A stretch of 64,000 nucleotides of DNA, taken from the NCBI GenBank assembly GCA_947494445.1, contig CANLVD010000003.1, positions 372,001-436,000 of the forward strand. The letters are read 5' to 3'. The stretch comes from an uncultured Paracoccaceae bacterium (GTDB taxonomy: Bacteria > Pseudomonadota > Alphaproteobacteria > Rhodobacterales > Rhodobacteraceae). Below, one piece after another: positions 44,813 to 54,573 of the stretch; the first letter of the stretch is position 1, and every line of letters starts with the position of its first letter. Under the pieces are notes generated by a model. It was not told the DNA's origin. It made no database searches and worked only from the letters and a program-made list of their open reading frames with translations. A program made the position numbers and the translations under genes.

Positions 44813-46765
44813 ATGGACGGCTCCACCATTTCCATCACCCTTCCCGATGGCGCTCAGCGCTCATACGCGTCCGGCATCACCGGGGGCGAGATTGCCGCCG
44901 ACATTTCCAAATCGCTGTCAAAGGCCGCCTTTGCGGTCCGGATCGATGACCGTCTGGCCGATCTGAGCGAGGCGATCACCACTGATGTGGCGCTGTCCAT
45001 CGTTACCATCAAGGACGAGGCCGACGCGCTGGAACTGATCCGCCACGACTGCGCCCACATCATGGCCCGCGCCGTACAGGAGATCTGGCCAGACGTGCAG
45101 GTCACCATTGGCCCGGTGATCGAGAACGGCTTCTACTACGACTTCGACCGGGCCGAGCCCTTCACACCCGAAGATCTCGAGAAAATCGAGAAAAATATGA
45201 AGGATATCATCAACTTGCGTGATGCTGTGCGGACCGAGACATGGGACCGCGATCGCGCGATTGCCTATTACGAAGCGCAAGGTGAGCCCTACAAGGTCGA
45301 GCTTGTCGGTATGATCCCTCAAGGAGAGCCAATCCGCATGTACTGGCATGGGGAGTGGCAGGATCTCTGCCGTGGGCCGCATCTGGCCCACACCGGTCAG
45401 GTCCCCGCAGACGCGTTTAAACTGATGTCGGTTGCCGGTGCATATTGGCGCGGCGACAGCGACCGGCCCATGCTGCAGCGAATCTACGGCGTGGCCTTCC
45501 GCAACCGCAACGAACTCAAAGCCCACCTCACCATGCTTGAAGAGGCCGCCCTGCGCGATCACCGCAAACTGGGCCGCGAGATGGAACTGTTCCACATTCA
45601 GGAAGAAGCCCCCGGCATGGTGTTCTGGCATCCCAACGGCTGGCAGGTCTACCGCACCGTTGAGGCTTACATGCGCCGCCGGCTTGAGGCTGCAGGCTAC
45701 AAGGAAATCAAGACGCCACAGGTCGTTGACCGCAAGCTGTGGGAGGCCTCTGGCCACTGGGAAGCCTATCAGGAAAACATGTTCATCGTCGAAGTCGAAG
45801 AGGAACATGCCAAGGAAAAACGGGTCAACGCGCTCAAGCCCATGAACTGCCCCTGCCATGTGCAGATCTACAATCAGGGCCTGAAATCCTACCGCGACCT
45901 GCCCCTGCGGTTGGCCGAGTTCGGCTCGTGCCACCGCTACGAATCGTCGGGCTCCATGCATGGCCTGATGCGGGTGCGCGGCTTCACGCAGGATGATGCG
46001 CATATCTTCTGCACCGAAGACCAGCTGGAAGCCGAATGCGCGGCCTTCATCGGCCTCTTGTCCAACGTCTATACCGACATGGGCTTCACCAGCTTCGACA
46101 TCAAACTCTCCACCCGCCCGGAAAAGCGGATCGGTACGGACGAGATGTGGGACAAGGCCGAAAGCTCGCTTGAGAAAGCCATTCTAAGCGTCCGGAATGA
46201 TTATGAAATTGATCCCGGCGAGGGCGCGTTTTACGGCCCCAAGCTGGACTTCAAACTGACCGATGCAATTGGCCGTGAATGGCAATGCGGAACGTTTCAG
46301 GCCGATTTCGCCCTGCCCGAACGGCTTGGTGCCGAGTATGTGGGCGAGGATGGCGCAAAACACCGGCCCGTCATGCTGCACCGCGCGATCCTTGGATCGT
46401 TCGAGCGTTTCATCGGCATTCTGATCGAAAACTACGCGGGTAAATTCCCTCTGTGGCTCGCCCCGCGCCAGATCGTCGTGGCCTCCATCGTCTCGGATGC
46501 AGATGACTATGTGCTTGAATTGACCGCTGCCCTGACCGCAGCCGGTCTCCGGGCCGAGGCCGATACGCGCAACGAAAAGATCAACTACAAGGTGCGCGAG
46601 CATTCACTGGGCAAGGTGCCTGTCATACTGGCCATCGGCATGCGTGAAGTGGAAGAGCGCACGGTATCGATGCGCCGTCTGGGCCAGAAATCCTCCGAAA
46701 CACTGTCGTTCGAGGATGTCATCGCGACCCTGTCGAACGAGGCGCGCGCACCCGATCAACTGTAA
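44813..46765 (+). CDS. thrS: Threonyl-tRNA synthetase
   Basis: The 650-residue class II enzyme has, in order, an N-terminal TGS domain (about 1-65), an editing domain with HxxxH ([10 protein letters not shown], about 78-87) and the catalytic core. The core includes [13 protein letters not shown], with the zinc Cys, and [21 protein letters not shown]-terminal anticodon-binding domain follows (about 550-645). A GGAGGAAAG site precedes the ATG. It charges tRNA-Thr and clears Ser-tRNA-Thr. Confidence 0.97.
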   Translation: MDGSTISITLPDGAQRSYASGITGGEIAADISKSLSKAAFAVRIDDRLADLSEAITTDVALSIVTIKDEADALELIRHDCAHIMARAVQEIWPDVQVTIGPVIENGFYYDFDRAEPFTPEDLEKIEKNMKDIINLRDAVRTETWDRDRAIAYYEAQGEPYKVELVGMIPQGEPIRMYWHGEWQDLCRGPHLAHTGQVPADAFKLMSVAGAYWRGDSDRPMLQRIYGVAFRNRNELKAHLTMLEEAALRDHRKLGREMELFHIQEEAPGMVFWHPNGWQVYRTVEAYMRRRLEAAGYKEIKTPQVVDRKLWEASGHWEAYQENMFIVEVEEEHAKEKRVNALKPMNCPCHVQIYNQGLKSYRDLPLRLAEFGSCHRYESSGSMHGLMRVRGFTQDDAHIFCTEDQLEAECAAFIGLLSNVYTDMGFTSFDIKLSTRPEKRIGTDEMWDKAESSLEKAILSVRNDYEIDPGEGAFYGPKLDFKLTDAIGREWQCGTFQADFALPERLGAEYVGEDGAKHRPVMLHRAILGSFERFIGILIENYAGKFPLWLAPRQIVVASIVSDADDYVLELTAALTAAGLRAEADTRNEKINYKVREHSLGKVPVILAIGMREVEERTVSMRRLGQKSSETLSFEDVIATLSNEARAPDQL

Positions 46766-46770
46766 GGTCA

Positions 46771-46798
46771 AAGGGCGCGCGCAAATGCCCGCGCCCTT
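46771..46798. terminator. GC-rich hairpin between thrS and convergent gene
   Basis: AAGGGCGCG and CGCGCCCTT form a 9-bp stem with a 10-base loop. The T tract is short on both strands. It is the most likely terminator for thrS and for the convergent repeat-protein gene. Confidence 0.55.
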
Positions 46799-46804
46799 CG
46801 CAAC

Positions 46805-47638
46805 TCAGTTGGCGTTCAGCAGTTTCTTGGCAGCATCTTCAACCGCGTCTTCAACAGCATCCTGAACCTGCTCGGTCACGCTGTCAGTTGCCGCATCCGC
46901 AGCACCTTCCGCAGCCGTTGTCGCAGCTTCGGTCGCAGTTTCTGTTGCCGCATCAGCCGCGCTCTCCGTGGCCGTGGTCACAGCATCACTGGCGGTTTCT
47001 GTTACCGCATCCGCTGCACCTTCTGTAGCCGTCGTAGCCGCTTCAGTGGCCGTTTCCGTGGCGGAAGATACTGCTTCACTGGCAGCCTCGGTTGCCGTGT
47101 CGGCTGCTGCACCAGCAGCCTCGGTTGCTGCTTCCGTCGCTTCCGTGGCCGTCTCGGTCACGACATTTGCTGCGTCTGAAGCCGCATCTGCTGCTGCATC
47201 GGTAGCATTGCCGGCACCCTCGGTCAGCGACTTCACCGCATCGCCCGCAGTACCGGTCGCACTGTCAAGCGCATCTTTGGCCGCATCGCCCGCCTGATCA
47301 ACCAGTCCATCAACGACACCGCCCGTGTCGCCAAGGGTCTCTGTCAGCGTTTCCTTGGCACTTTCCACAGCCGAATCAATCGCCTCACCGGCCTGATCTG
47401 CTGCACCTTCAACGGCTTCGGTCACCGCATCAGCCGCGCCTTCTGCAGCCGTTGCCGCCTCTGTGGCGGTCTCGGTCACAGCCTCTGTTGCTGTTTCTGT
47501 TGCCTCTGTCGCGGTTTCAACGGCCGCCTCTCCGGCCTCGGTGGCCATATCGGCAGCCTCTTCCCCACCGCCCGACGTCAGAAAATACGCGCCTGCAGCC
47601 ACCACAATCACAGCACCCAAACCCAAAAGCCATTTCAT
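46805..47638 (-). CDS. Membrane-anchored Ala/Thr/Glu-repeat protein
   Basis: The 277-residue protein has an N-terminal hydrophobic segment (MKWLLGLGAVIVVAAGAYFL) that acts as a signal or anchor. Nearly all the rest is low-complexity sequence of Ala, Thr, Glu, Val, Ser and Asp, built from TEAATEA, AADAVTE and ATETATEA-like units with about 4- and 11-residue periodicity. Such sequences form long amphipathic helices, as in LEA and apolipoprotein-like proteins. The end is basic (KKLLNAN). The start at 47638 is chosen because the longer frame to 47758 lacks a signal and crosses the infC promoter region. Function unknown; it may act in the periplasm. Confidence 0.8.
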   Translation of the reverse strand: MKWLLGLGAVIVVAAGAYFLTSGGGEEAADMATEAGEAAVETATEATETATEAVTETATEAATAAEGAADAVTEAVEGAADQAGEAIDSAVESAKETLTETLGDTGGVVDGLVDQAGDAAKDALDSATGTAGDAVKSLTEGAGNATDAAADAASDAANVVTETATEATEAATEAAGAAADTATEAASEAVSSATETATEAATTATEGAADAVTETASDAVTTATESAADAATETATEAATTAAEGAADAATDSVTEQVQDAVEDAVEDAAKKLLNAN

Positions 47639-47739
47639 CTCGACCCACTCCTTTTGTTGACGAGTTGTGATGTGACCTATGTGGTGTGCCGCAAAGCCAC
47701 AACCAAACAGACCGGGGGAATTCCGCCGATCAACTCCCC

Positions 47740-47768
47740 TTCCCAATTCCGCTCGCAATGCCTATAGT
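47740..47768 (+). promoter_or_regulatory. Candidate infC promoter
   Basis: TTCCCA at 47740-47745 and TATAGT at 47763-47768 are separated by 17 bases, each close to the sigma-70 consensus. Transcription would start near 47775, directly before a hairpin. Confidence 0.5.
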
Positions 47769-47775
47769 AAAGCCC

Positions 47776-47801
47776 GCGCGATTTTCGCGCTTTTCTTTTT
47801 T
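47776..47801 (+). promoter_or_regulatory. Hairpin with T tract in the infC leader
   Basis: GCGCGA and TCGCGC form a 6-bp stem with a TTT loop, followed by TTTTCTTTTTT. It looks like an intrinsic terminator or attenuator. If the promoter at 47740-47768 is right, it forms at the very 5' end of the infC mRNA. Either a leader structure or a terminator of upstream readthrough is possible. Confidence 0.6.
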
Positions 47802-47826
47802 GAAACAAACAGAGGACGGATAAGCC

Positions 47827-48372
47827 ATAGCCCGCAGACCCCATAACGCGCCACCACAGCGCGACAGCGGCCCCCGCGTGAATGATAGAATCACATCATC
47901 AGAGATCAGACTGATCGGTGCCGACGGAGAAAACGTCGGTGTGGTCACTCCCAGCCGCGGCATGATCCTTGCCGAAGAAGCTGGTCTTGATCTCGTAGAG
48001 ATTTCCCCGAATGCCAACCCGCCCGTGGTCAAGATCATGGATTTCGGCAAGTTCAAGTATGAACAGCAGAAAAAGGAATCCGAGGCGCGGAAGAACCAGA
48101 AGATCATCGAAGTCAAAGAGGTGAAGTTTCGGCCAAACACCGACACCCATGACTATGAGGTCAAGATGCGCAACGTGACCAAGTTTCTGGGCAACGGCGA
48201 CAAGGTCAAGATCACCCTGCGTTTCCGGGGCCGCGAGATGGCGCATCAGGAACTGGGCCGCAAACTGCTGGAGCGCGTCGCAGAAGACACGGTTGAGCTT
48301 GGCAAGGTCGAGACGATGCCCAAGATGGAAGGCCGTCAGATGGTCATGATGATCAACCCGCTCAGGAACTGA
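47827..48372 (+). CDS. infC: Translation initiation factor IF-3, apparent ATA start
   Basis: IF-3 binds the 30S subunit and checks start-codon choice. Residues 18 onward match the family ([39 protein letters not shown], and a C-terminal domain with [18 protein letters not shown]-type sequence). An in-frame TAA lies at 47821-47823, and between it and the first GTG at 47878 there is no ATG, GTG or TTG. Yet the frame encodes [16 protein letters not shown], the usual alphaproteobacterial IF-3 N-terminus. An ATA at 47827 directly precedes it, with AGAGGA ten bases upstream. This gives 181 residues. Rare starts on infC are known (AUU in E. coli) and allow IF-3 to control its own synthesis. Confidence 0.93.
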   Translation: MARRPHNAPPQRDSGPRVNDRITSSEIRLIGADGENVGVVTPSRGMILAEEAGLDLVEISPNANPPVVKIMDFGKFKYEQQKKESEARKNQKIIEVKEVKFRPNTDTHDYEVKMRNVTKFLGNGDKVKITLRFRGREMAHQELGRKLLERVAEDTVELGKVETMPKMEGRQMVMMINPLRN

Positions 48373-48397
48373 CCGGCTGACGTTTGAGCGATGATAT

Positions 48398-48422
48398 GAG
48401 GCGGGCATAACCCGCCTCTTTT
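48398..48422 (+). terminator. Terminator after infC
   Basis: GAGGCGGG and CCCGCCTC form an 8-bp stem with a 5-base loop followed by TTTT. It lies 26 bases after the infC stop, so infC is not cotranscribed with rpmI-rplT here. Confidence 0.85.
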
Positions 48423-48461
48423 GCGTTTAGACACCCCTTTGGAACCAAAGCACCTCCCGCC

Positions 48462-49358
48462 ATGCAAAACCGCCCTGTAAAGCTCAGCGACCACGCCATC
48501 GTGCTGATGCTGCGCGCGCTTCTGGGCCTCAGCGCGCCCCTGCCCCATCGCTGGCGGCTGGCCCTGGGAGCGACCGCGGGCCGTGCAGCTTTTGGCGCGC
48601 TCAAATCCATGCGCAGACGTGCCGATGACAACCTGTCGCTTGTCTTTTCGGAAATGCCCGCGTCCGAGCGCACAAGACTTGCAAAATCCATGGCAGCCAA
48701 TGTCGGGCGCACCCTTATTGAGATCCTGCAAGCCGACCAGTTTCTGGCCCGAGGGGCGCAACTAAGCGTCAGTGGTCCAGGGCTGGAAGCGATCCAACAG
48801 GCACAGGCAGAGGGCAAAGGCGCACTCGTTATTTCCGGCCACTTCGGTCAATGGGAGGCGATCCGCACAATCCTGTTGCGTCATGACATTATCTGCGGGG
48901 CCGTTTACCGTCCCTACAACAACCGGCTTTATGACCGCCTGCTGCTCAACCAGATCGAAAAATACGGCACGCCGATTGCCCCCAAGGGGCGCAGCGGCAC
49001 AAGACAATTGGTCAAGGCACTCTCCTCTGGCGGCGTCATGGCGATCTTGCTGGATCAAAAGGCATGGGACGGCGATCCGGTGGAGTTTCTGGGCCACCCG
49101 GCACTCACGTCCAACTCAGCCGCCGAACTTGGGCTGCGTTACGACCTGCCAATTGTGCCTGCCTACGGCATCAGGAACGCCGATGACCCGACAAGAATCG
49201 AGGTCGTATTCGAAGCCCCAATTGCCCATTCCACCGTGGCCGAGATGACGCGTGCGCTGAACAAATCCCTTGAGGAGCAAGTATTGAAGCGTCCCGATCT
49301 ATGGTTATGGCTGCACAAGAGGTGGGACAAACGCCCCGACGACCTTAGCGGACCTTGA
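48462..49358 (+). CDS. LpxL/HtrB-family lysophospholipid acyltransferase
   Basis: The 298-residue protein has the family's active-site motif as SGHFGQWE (His127 and Glu132, the H-x4-D/E form) and the VYRPYNNRLYDRLLLNQI and LLDQKAW blocks. These enzymes add secondary acyl chains to lipid A, or acylate related lipids, on the inner membrane. A 14-base overlap exists with the convergent DUF1223 gene. Which acyl donor is used is not shown. Confidence 0.92.
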   Translation: MQNRPVKLSDHAIVLMLRALLGLSAPLPHRWRLALGATAGRAAFGALKSMRRRADDNLSLVFSEMPASERTRLAKSMAANVGRTLIEILQADQFLARGAQLSVSGPGLEAIQQAQAEGKGALVISGHFGQWEAIRTILLRHDIICGAVYRPYNNRLYDRLLLNQIEKYGTPIAPKGRSGTRQLVKALSSGGVMAILLDQKAWDGDPVEFLGHPALTSNSAAELGLRYDLPIVPAYGIRNADDPTRIEVVFEAPIAHSTVAEMTRALNKSLEEQVLKRPDLWLWLHKRWDKRPDDLSGP

Positions 49359-50052
49359 CCGCGTTCAGGATCTTGCCGGTCACCGCATCCTGCACCAGAA
49401 CCGCATAGGGCTCGCCCTGACCCATGCGGGCGTTGAACCGGGTTTCACCCTTTCCATCCCAGACTGCAACTTCAGCCAGATCGGTGACGATGTTGTGGTA
49501 ATAGATCGACTTGCCCCGGTTCTCACCGCGCAGGATCTCTACTTCCGAATGCGGCATGATTGACGCCAGCAGGATCCGCGAGATCGCCACGTTGTCCCCA
49601 TAGGACCGCACCGCAATCGCGATCACACCAGAGCCTGCCTTTGCCGCGACCTCTACGGACCGCGCCGCTGCACCATGGGCCTTCAGGCTCGCCTCGATCT
49701 TGCGTTTCGAATGGCCCACAAGGCTGTCTTCACCCATGATGATGGCCTCGGGCGTGAAGATCGACCGCCGCTTGCCTTTGGCCGCGTATTGCCGCTGGCG
49801 TTTGGTGTTCTCGGGGCTGGCAAAAGTATCCTTCCAGCCAAGATAGTCCCAGTAGTCCACATGCATCGCCAGCGCGATCACATTGTCGCGCTTGGCCAGT
49901 TCTCCCAGCAACTTGTCTGCGGGCGGGCAACTGGAACAGCCCTGCGAGGTGAACAGTTCCACCACCACGGCATTCTGTGCCCGTGCCATGCCAAAACTGG
50001 CAAGACAGCTCAACGCCACAAGGGCAAACAGACGGGAAAGGGTTACACGCAT
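49345..50052 (-). CDS. DUF1223 thioredoxin-like secreted protein
   Basis: The 235-residue protein has a Sec signal (RVTLSRLFALVALSCLASFGMARA). It is followed by VVELFTSQGCSSCPPADKLL, the CxxC signature of DUF1223, a thioredoxin-fold family of unknown function. It should be periplasmic. The start at 50052 (MRVTLSR) is taken over a longer frame because it begins a normal signal peptide. Confidence 0.87.
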   Translation of the reverse strand: MRVTLSRLFALVALSCLASFGMARAQNAVVVELFTSQGCSSCPPADKLLGELAKRDNVIALAMHVDYWDYLGWKDTFASPENTKRQRQYAAKGKRRSIFTPEAIIMGEDSLVGHSKRKIEASLKAHGAAARSVEVAAKAGSGVIAIAVRSYGDNVAISRILLASIMPHSEVEILRGENRGKSIYYHNIVTDLAEVAVWDGKGETRFNARMGQGEPYAVLVQDAVTGKILNAVKVR

Positions 50053-50137
50053 CACTTGGTTCCACTTCAGCTTCACCGGCAAATTATGTGCAAAGCGCCC
50101 GACACGCCAGTCAAGCCTTCGCGAGAACTGTGTCATT

Positions 50138-50956
50138 TTACGTGATCTGATGGCGCATCATGGCTGCGACAATGGCTTCGGGAGCATCCTCCTGCATCAG
50201 ATGCCCTGCAGCTTTCACGCGGATCAGCGCCGTCTCTGAAATCAGGCTTGCCAAGCTTTCACCCTGTGCCACCGGAAGCCAGTTGTCTTCTTCGCCCCAA
50301 AGCACCTGAACCGGCATCTGGCGCAGACGTTCCAGATCACCGGCAATCTCGCGCGTGTATTTCACATCCATCTGAGCGATCTGGCGATAGAAAGCGGCCT
50401 GTCCGATTTCACCGGTCCAGGGGTCTGCATAAATCCCAAGCGCCACGGGATCCATTGGACGGGCCACAGCACTCTGCAAATAGGCCTCAAGCAGTGCCGC
50501 ATGGGCATAAGCTGGCATGCCTGCGAAAGCATCTTCATGTTTGCGAACATGTTGTACGAAGGGCGAACCCCAAGGCTCCAGCACAACTGCATCAAAGATC
50601 GTCAGACTGCGAAAATGCAACCCGTTCAGCAAATGCGCCCGAAGTGCTGTCGCGCCACCAAAATCATGGCAAAGCACATCAGCGCTCTCTATCTCCCAAT
50701 GCTGCCAGAGTGCAGCGAGCAGTTCATTTTGCACGCCTAAGGACACATCCTGCCCATCGGCCATTTCAGAGCGGCCATACCCCAGCAGATCAAAGACGTA
50801 GATCGTCCAGTGCGGTGTCAGCAAAGGGGCGATCTTGCGCCAGACCTGCGAAGAAAACGGCGTGCCATGGACCATCACCAAAGGTGGACCCGAGCCCAGA
50901 GAACCCCATGCAACCGACTGACCATGATAGTCAAAACGTTTATCCAGAACCAGCAA
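50138..50956 (-). CDS. Alpha/beta hydrolase, haloalkane-dehalogenase or epoxide-hydrolase-like
   Basis: The 272-residue protein has HGTPFSSQVW (oxyanion), DLLGYGRSE and a nucleophile elbow CHDFGGA, in which the nucleophile would be an Asp. The late His lies in AAGHLMQEDAP. An Asp nucleophile is found in haloalkane dehalogenases, epoxide hydrolases and related C-C hydrolases. The start is TTG at 50956 with AAGGA upstream. The substrate is unknown. Confidence 0.85.
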   Translation of the reverse strand: MLVLDKRFDYHGQSVAWGSLGSGPPLVMVHGTPFSSQVWRKIAPLLTPHWTIYVFDLLGYGRSEMADGQDVSLGVQNELLAALWQHWEIESADVLCHDFGGATALRAHLLNGLHFRSLTIFDAVVLEPWGSPFVQHVRKHEDAFAGMPAYAHAALLEAYLQSAVARPMDPVALGIYADPWTGEIGQAAFYRQIAQMDVKYTREIAGDLERLRQMPVQVLWGEEDNWLPVAQGESLASLISETALIRVKAAGHLMQEDAPEAIVAAMMRHQIT

Positions 50957-51014
50957 GCCACGTTCCTTCCGCCTTACGCCGTCTGCATCATGACGTCCGA
51001 TTGAAAACAGGCGA

Positions 51015-51054
51015 CAAAAAAAGCCCCGGGCGCATCTCCTGCACCCGGGGCTTT
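51015..51054 (-). terminator. Terminator after acnA
   Basis: AAAGCCCCGGG and CCCGGGGCTTT pair around a 13-base loop. On the minus strand a T run follows. It lies 18 bases after the acnA stop. Confidence 0.9.
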
Positions 51055-51071
51055 CAATTCAGATCAGAAGA

Positions 51072-53762
51072 TCAGGCAGACTTGGCAAGGTTGCGCAGCA
51101 CATAATGCAACACACCGCCGTTCTCGACATATTCGATCTCCACTTCCGTATCGATCCGGCACTTGAGCGCGATTTCCTTGGTCGTGCCATCGGCATATGT
51201 GATCACCGCCGGGACTTCGCTCAGCGGTTTCAGATCACCCGACAGGCCCGAGATCGACACGGTTTCATCACCGGTCAGACCAAGGGTCTTGCGGGTGTCA
51301 CCGCCGGTGAATTCGAACGGCACCACGCCCATGCCCACAAGATTGGACCGGTGAATACGCTCAAATGTCTCGGCAATCACCGCCTTCACGCCCAGCAGTG
51401 CCGTGCCTTTTGCCGCCCAGTCACGGCTGGACCCGGTGCCATACTCCTTGCCCGCAATGATCACCAGCGGCGTGCCGGCGTCCTGATAGGCCATGGCGGC
51501 ATCATAGATCGACATCTGGGAGCCGTCGGGTCCCTTGGTATAGCCACCCTCGACGCCATCAAGCATCTCGTTCTTGATCCGGATGTTGGCAAATGTGCCG
51601 CGCATCATCACCTGATGGTTGCCCCGCCGCGCACCGTAGGAGTTGAACTCCCGCTGGCTCACCTGACGGTCGATCAGATACTGACCAGCCGGATGCTCGG
51701 GCTTGAAAGACCCTGCGGGCGAGATGTGGTCGGTCGTGACCGAATCTGCCAGCATCGCCAGCACTTTCGCGCCCGAGATGTCCGAGATCCTGCCGGCATC
51801 CGGCCCCATGCCCTGAAAATAGGGGGGGTTCTGCACGTAAGTGGACGTGCCCGGCCAGTCATAGGTCAGACTGTCTGTCGTCTCGACCGCCTGCCATTTC
51901 TCATCGCCGGTGAAGACTTCCGCATATTTCGACTGGAACGCCTCGCGGGTCACGGTCTGCTCGACCAGATCCGAGACCTCTTTGGACGTTGGCCAGACAT
52001 CCTTGAGGAAGACGTCATTGCCATCCTTGTCCTGTCCCAGCGGCTGAGTGGTCAGATCGATGTTCAGATCACCGGCCAGCGCATAGGCCACCACCAGCGG
52101 CGGCGAGGCCAGATAGTTGGCGCGCACATCCGGGTTGATCCGTCCCTCGAAGTTGCGGTTGCCCGACAAAACGGAGGTTGCCACCAGATCACCCTCGTTG
52201 ATCGCAGCCGAAATCTCGGGCGCAAGCGGGCCGGAATTGCCGATACAGGTCGTACAACCGTAGCCCACAAGGTTGAAGCCGATCGCATCCAGATCGTCCT
52301 GCAACTCGGCCGCTTCCAGATAGGCCGACACCACCTGAGAACCCGGCGCGAGCGAGGTTTTCACCCAAGGCTTGCGGTTCAGACCGAGCGCGCGCGCCTT
52401 GCGCGCCACCAGACCGGCGGCAATCATCACATAAGGGTTCGACGTGTTGGTGCATGACGTGATGGAGGCGATGACCACCTTGCCCGAAGACATGGTGTAA
52501 TCCTGCCCCTCAACCGCGACCTCCTTGCCCAGCGGACGCTTGAACTCGTTCTCCATATGGCCTGAAAACGTGCTTGCGGCTGCATCCAGCAGGATCCGGT
52601 CCTGCGGGCGTTTCGGGCCCGAGATCGCAGGCACAACTGTGCCCATATCCAGCGCCAGCGTGTCGGTGTAGACCGGATCGTAATCTGCCCCGCGCCAGAA
52701 ACCGTTCTCCTTGGCGTAAGCCTCGACCAGCGCAATCCGGTCCTCTTCCCGGCCCGATGTGCGCAGGTAGCGCAGGGTCTCGTCATCGATCGGGAAGAAG
52801 CCACAGGTCGCACCATATTCAGGCGCCATGTTGCCGATGGTGGCGCGGTCTGCCAGCGGCAGATCGTCCAGACCTTCGCCGTAGAATTCCACGAATTTGC
52901 CAACCACGCCCTTCTCGCGCAGCATCTCGACCACACGCAATACCAGATCGGTTGCGGTCACACCCTCGACCAGCTTGCCGGTCAGCTTGAAGCCGACAAC
53001 CTCGGGGATCAGCATGGAGATCGGCTGGCCCAGCATCGCGGCCTCCGCCTCGATCCCGCCAACTCCCCAGCCAAGGATCGCCAGACCATTGACCATGGTC
53101 GTGTGGCTGTCGGTGCCGACCAATGTGTCGGGATAGGCAACGGTCTTGCCGTCCTGATCGGTGTCGGTCCAGACCGTCTGACCCAGATACTCAAGGTTCA
53201 CCTGATGGCAGATGCCGGTGCCCGGTGGAACAACACGGAAGTTGTTGAACGCGGACTGCCCCCATTTCAGGAACTGATACCGCTCGCCATTGCGCTGATA
53301 TTCCCGGTCTACGTTCATCTGGAACGCGCGCGGGTTGCCGAACTCGTCGATCATGACCGAATGGTCAATGACCAGATCGACAGGGTTCAGCGGGTTGATC
53401 TTCTCGGGATCGCCACCGAGCGAAACCATCGCATCGCGCATCGCCGCCAGATCGACCACCGCAGGCACACCTGTAAAATCCTGCATCAGCACGCGCGCAG
53501 GCCGGTAGGCAATCTCGCGCGGGTTCTTGCCACCCTGCTTGCCCCAGTCCGAAAACGCCTTGATGTCATCGGTGCTGACCGTCTTGCCGTCCTCGAACCG
53601 CAGCATGTTCTCCAGCACCACTTTCAGCGCCGCTGGCAGTTTGTCGAACTCACCAAGACCCGCGTCCTCAGCGGCCTTGATCGAATAGTAATCGACGGTT
53701 TGCGCGCCTACGGTCAGGCTGCGTCTTGTGTTGCTGCTGTCATGTCCGGTCTTGATCGGCAT
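51072..53762 (-). CDS. acnA: Aconitate hydratase A
   Basis: Aconitase isomerises citrate to isocitrate in the TCA cycle using a [4Fe-4S] cluster. The 896-residue protein has the three cluster ligands: Cys437 (SITSCTNTS), Cys503 and Cys506 (GYGCTTCIG). The size and layout are those of AcnA/IRP-type monomers, with a C-terminal swivel domain. It is divergent from ccmAB with a 168-base spacer holding a direct repeat. Its demand for Fe-S clusters links it to the isc-suf operon, but no shared iron box is evident. Confidence 0.98.
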   Translation of the reverse strand: MPIKTGHDSSNTRRSLTVGAQTVDYYSIKAAEDAGLGEFDKLPAALKVVLENMLRFEDGKTVSTDDIKAFSDWGKQGGKNPREIAYRPARVLMQDFTGVPAVVDLAAMRDAMVSLGGDPEKINPLNPVDLVIDHSVMIDEFGNPRAFQMNVDREYQRNGERYQFLKWGQSAFNNFRVVPPGTGICHQVNLEYLGQTVWTDTDQDGKTVAYPDTLVGTDSHTTMVNGLAILGWGVGGIEAEAAMLGQPISMLIPEVVGFKLTGKLVEGVTATDLVLRVVEMLREKGVVGKFVEFYGEGLDDLPLADRATIGNMAPEYGATCGFFPIDDETLRYLRTSGREEDRIALVEAYAKENGFWRGADYDPVYTDTLALDMGTVVPAISGPKRPQDRILLDAAASTFSGHMENEFKRPLGKEVAVEGQDYTMSSGKVVIASITSCTNTSNPYVMIAAGLVARKARALGLNRKPWVKTSLAPGSQVVSAYLEAAELQDDLDAIGFNLVGYGCTTCIGNSGPLAPEISAAINEGDLVATSVLSGNRNFEGRINPDVRANYLASPPLVVAYALAGDLNIDLTTQPLGQDKDGNDVFLKDVWPTSKEVSDLVEQTVTREAFQSKYAEVFTGDEKWQAVETTDSLTYDWPGTSTYVQNPPYFQGMGPDAGRISDISGAKVLAMLADSVTTDHISPAGSFKPEHPAGQYLIDRQVSQREFNSYGARRGNHQVMMRGTFANIRIKNEMLDGVEGGYTKGPDGSQMSIYDAAMAYQDAGTPLVIIAGKEYGTGSSRDWAAKGTALLGVKAVIAETFERIHRSNLVGMGVVPFEFTGGDTRKTLGLTGDETVSISGLSGDLKPLSEVPAVITYADGTTKEIALKCRIDTEVEIEYVENGGVLHYVLRNLAKSA

Positions 53763-53849
53763 AGTGCTGGCTCCAATCTGGCATTGAGGGCTGAAATTTG
53801 ATCCCGTGTAACCGCATTATGCCTCACTTCACAAGGGGGCTGCGGCAAT

Positions 53850-53868
53850 TTGCATACAATTGCATACA
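53850..53868. repeat. Direct repeat in the acnA-ccmA spacer
   Basis: TTGCATACA occurs at 53850-53858 and again at 53860-53868, a 10-bp period (one DNA turn). This could place two copies of a regulator on one face of the DNA. It lies 88 bases from the acnA start and 62 bases from the ccmA start. Confidence 0.45.
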
Positions 53869-53930
53869 GTATTTCACCACAAAGCGGAAGCCCCTTCCAG
53901 CATCCTCGCGCATCAGTTAAGTCACGGGGT

Positions 53931-54572
53931 ATGGGATTGCAGATCACCTTACTCTCGTGCACCCGCGCCGGACGGCGGATATTGCACGATGTCAGCCTCG
54001 CCTGCCCCGCCGGTCAGGCGGTGCGGTTGACGGGTCCCAATGGCGTGGGAAAGTCGACCCTGTTGCGCGCCGTGGCAGGGCTTCTGCCCCTCAGCGCAGG
54101 CTCGGTCACACTGAACGGAACCGACCTGAGCACGGACCGCGACAGCTTTCACCTGCAAATCGCCTATACCGGCCATCTGGACGCAATCAAACCACAGCTC
54201 AGCGTGATCGAGAATCTCTCCGTCTGGGCGCGCGTCTTCGGATCAGACCGGCTGGATGAGACGCTTGAGACCTTCAACCTCACCAAGCTTGCCGACCGTC
54301 CCGCCTTTGCCTGTTCAGCCGGTCAGAAACGCCGTCTGGGCCTTGCCCGCCTGCTGCTGGCCGATCGCGCGCTCTGGCTGATGGACGAGCCGACGGTCTC
54401 GCTTGATGCCGATACGGTCGCGATGATCGAGACCGCGATTGCCAACCACCTTGGCACTGGTGGCATGGCCCTGATTGCCACGCATCTGCCGCTCAACGTA
54501 CCCGGCTCGGATTTCGCCCTGACGCCCGCGTCTCAAGCCCCGAGCGATCCGTTCCTGATGGACAGGCTCTGA
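53931..54572 (+). CDS. ccmA: Cytochrome c biogenesis heme-exporter ATPase CcmA
   Basis: CcmA is the ATPase of the CcmABCD complex, which releases heme-loaded CcmE for cytochrome c maturation. The 213-residue protein has Walker A GPNGVGKST (about 36-44), the signature SAGQKRRLGLARLLL and Walker B LWLMDEPT. The ATG at 53931 has CACGGGG nearby; the longer frame crosses the direct repeat. ccmB follows with a one-base gap. Confidence 0.94.
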   Translation: MGLQITLLSCTRAGRRILHDVSLACPAGQAVRLTGPNGVGKSTLLRAVAGLLPLSAGSVTLNGTDLSTDRDSFHLQIAYTGHLDAIKPQLSVIENLSVWARVFGSDRLDETLETFNLTKLADRPAFACSAGQKRRLGLARLLLADRALWLMDEPTVSLDADTVAMIETAIANHLGTGGMALIATHLPLNVPGSDFALTPASQAPSDPFLMDRL

Positions 54573-54573
54573 C

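Noticed and set aside
46805-47638. Possible CRISPR or minisatellite array suggested by repeated TEA/ACA codons
   Set aside because: The repetition is at protein level with variable bases. There are no regular repeats and spacers of CRISPR type.
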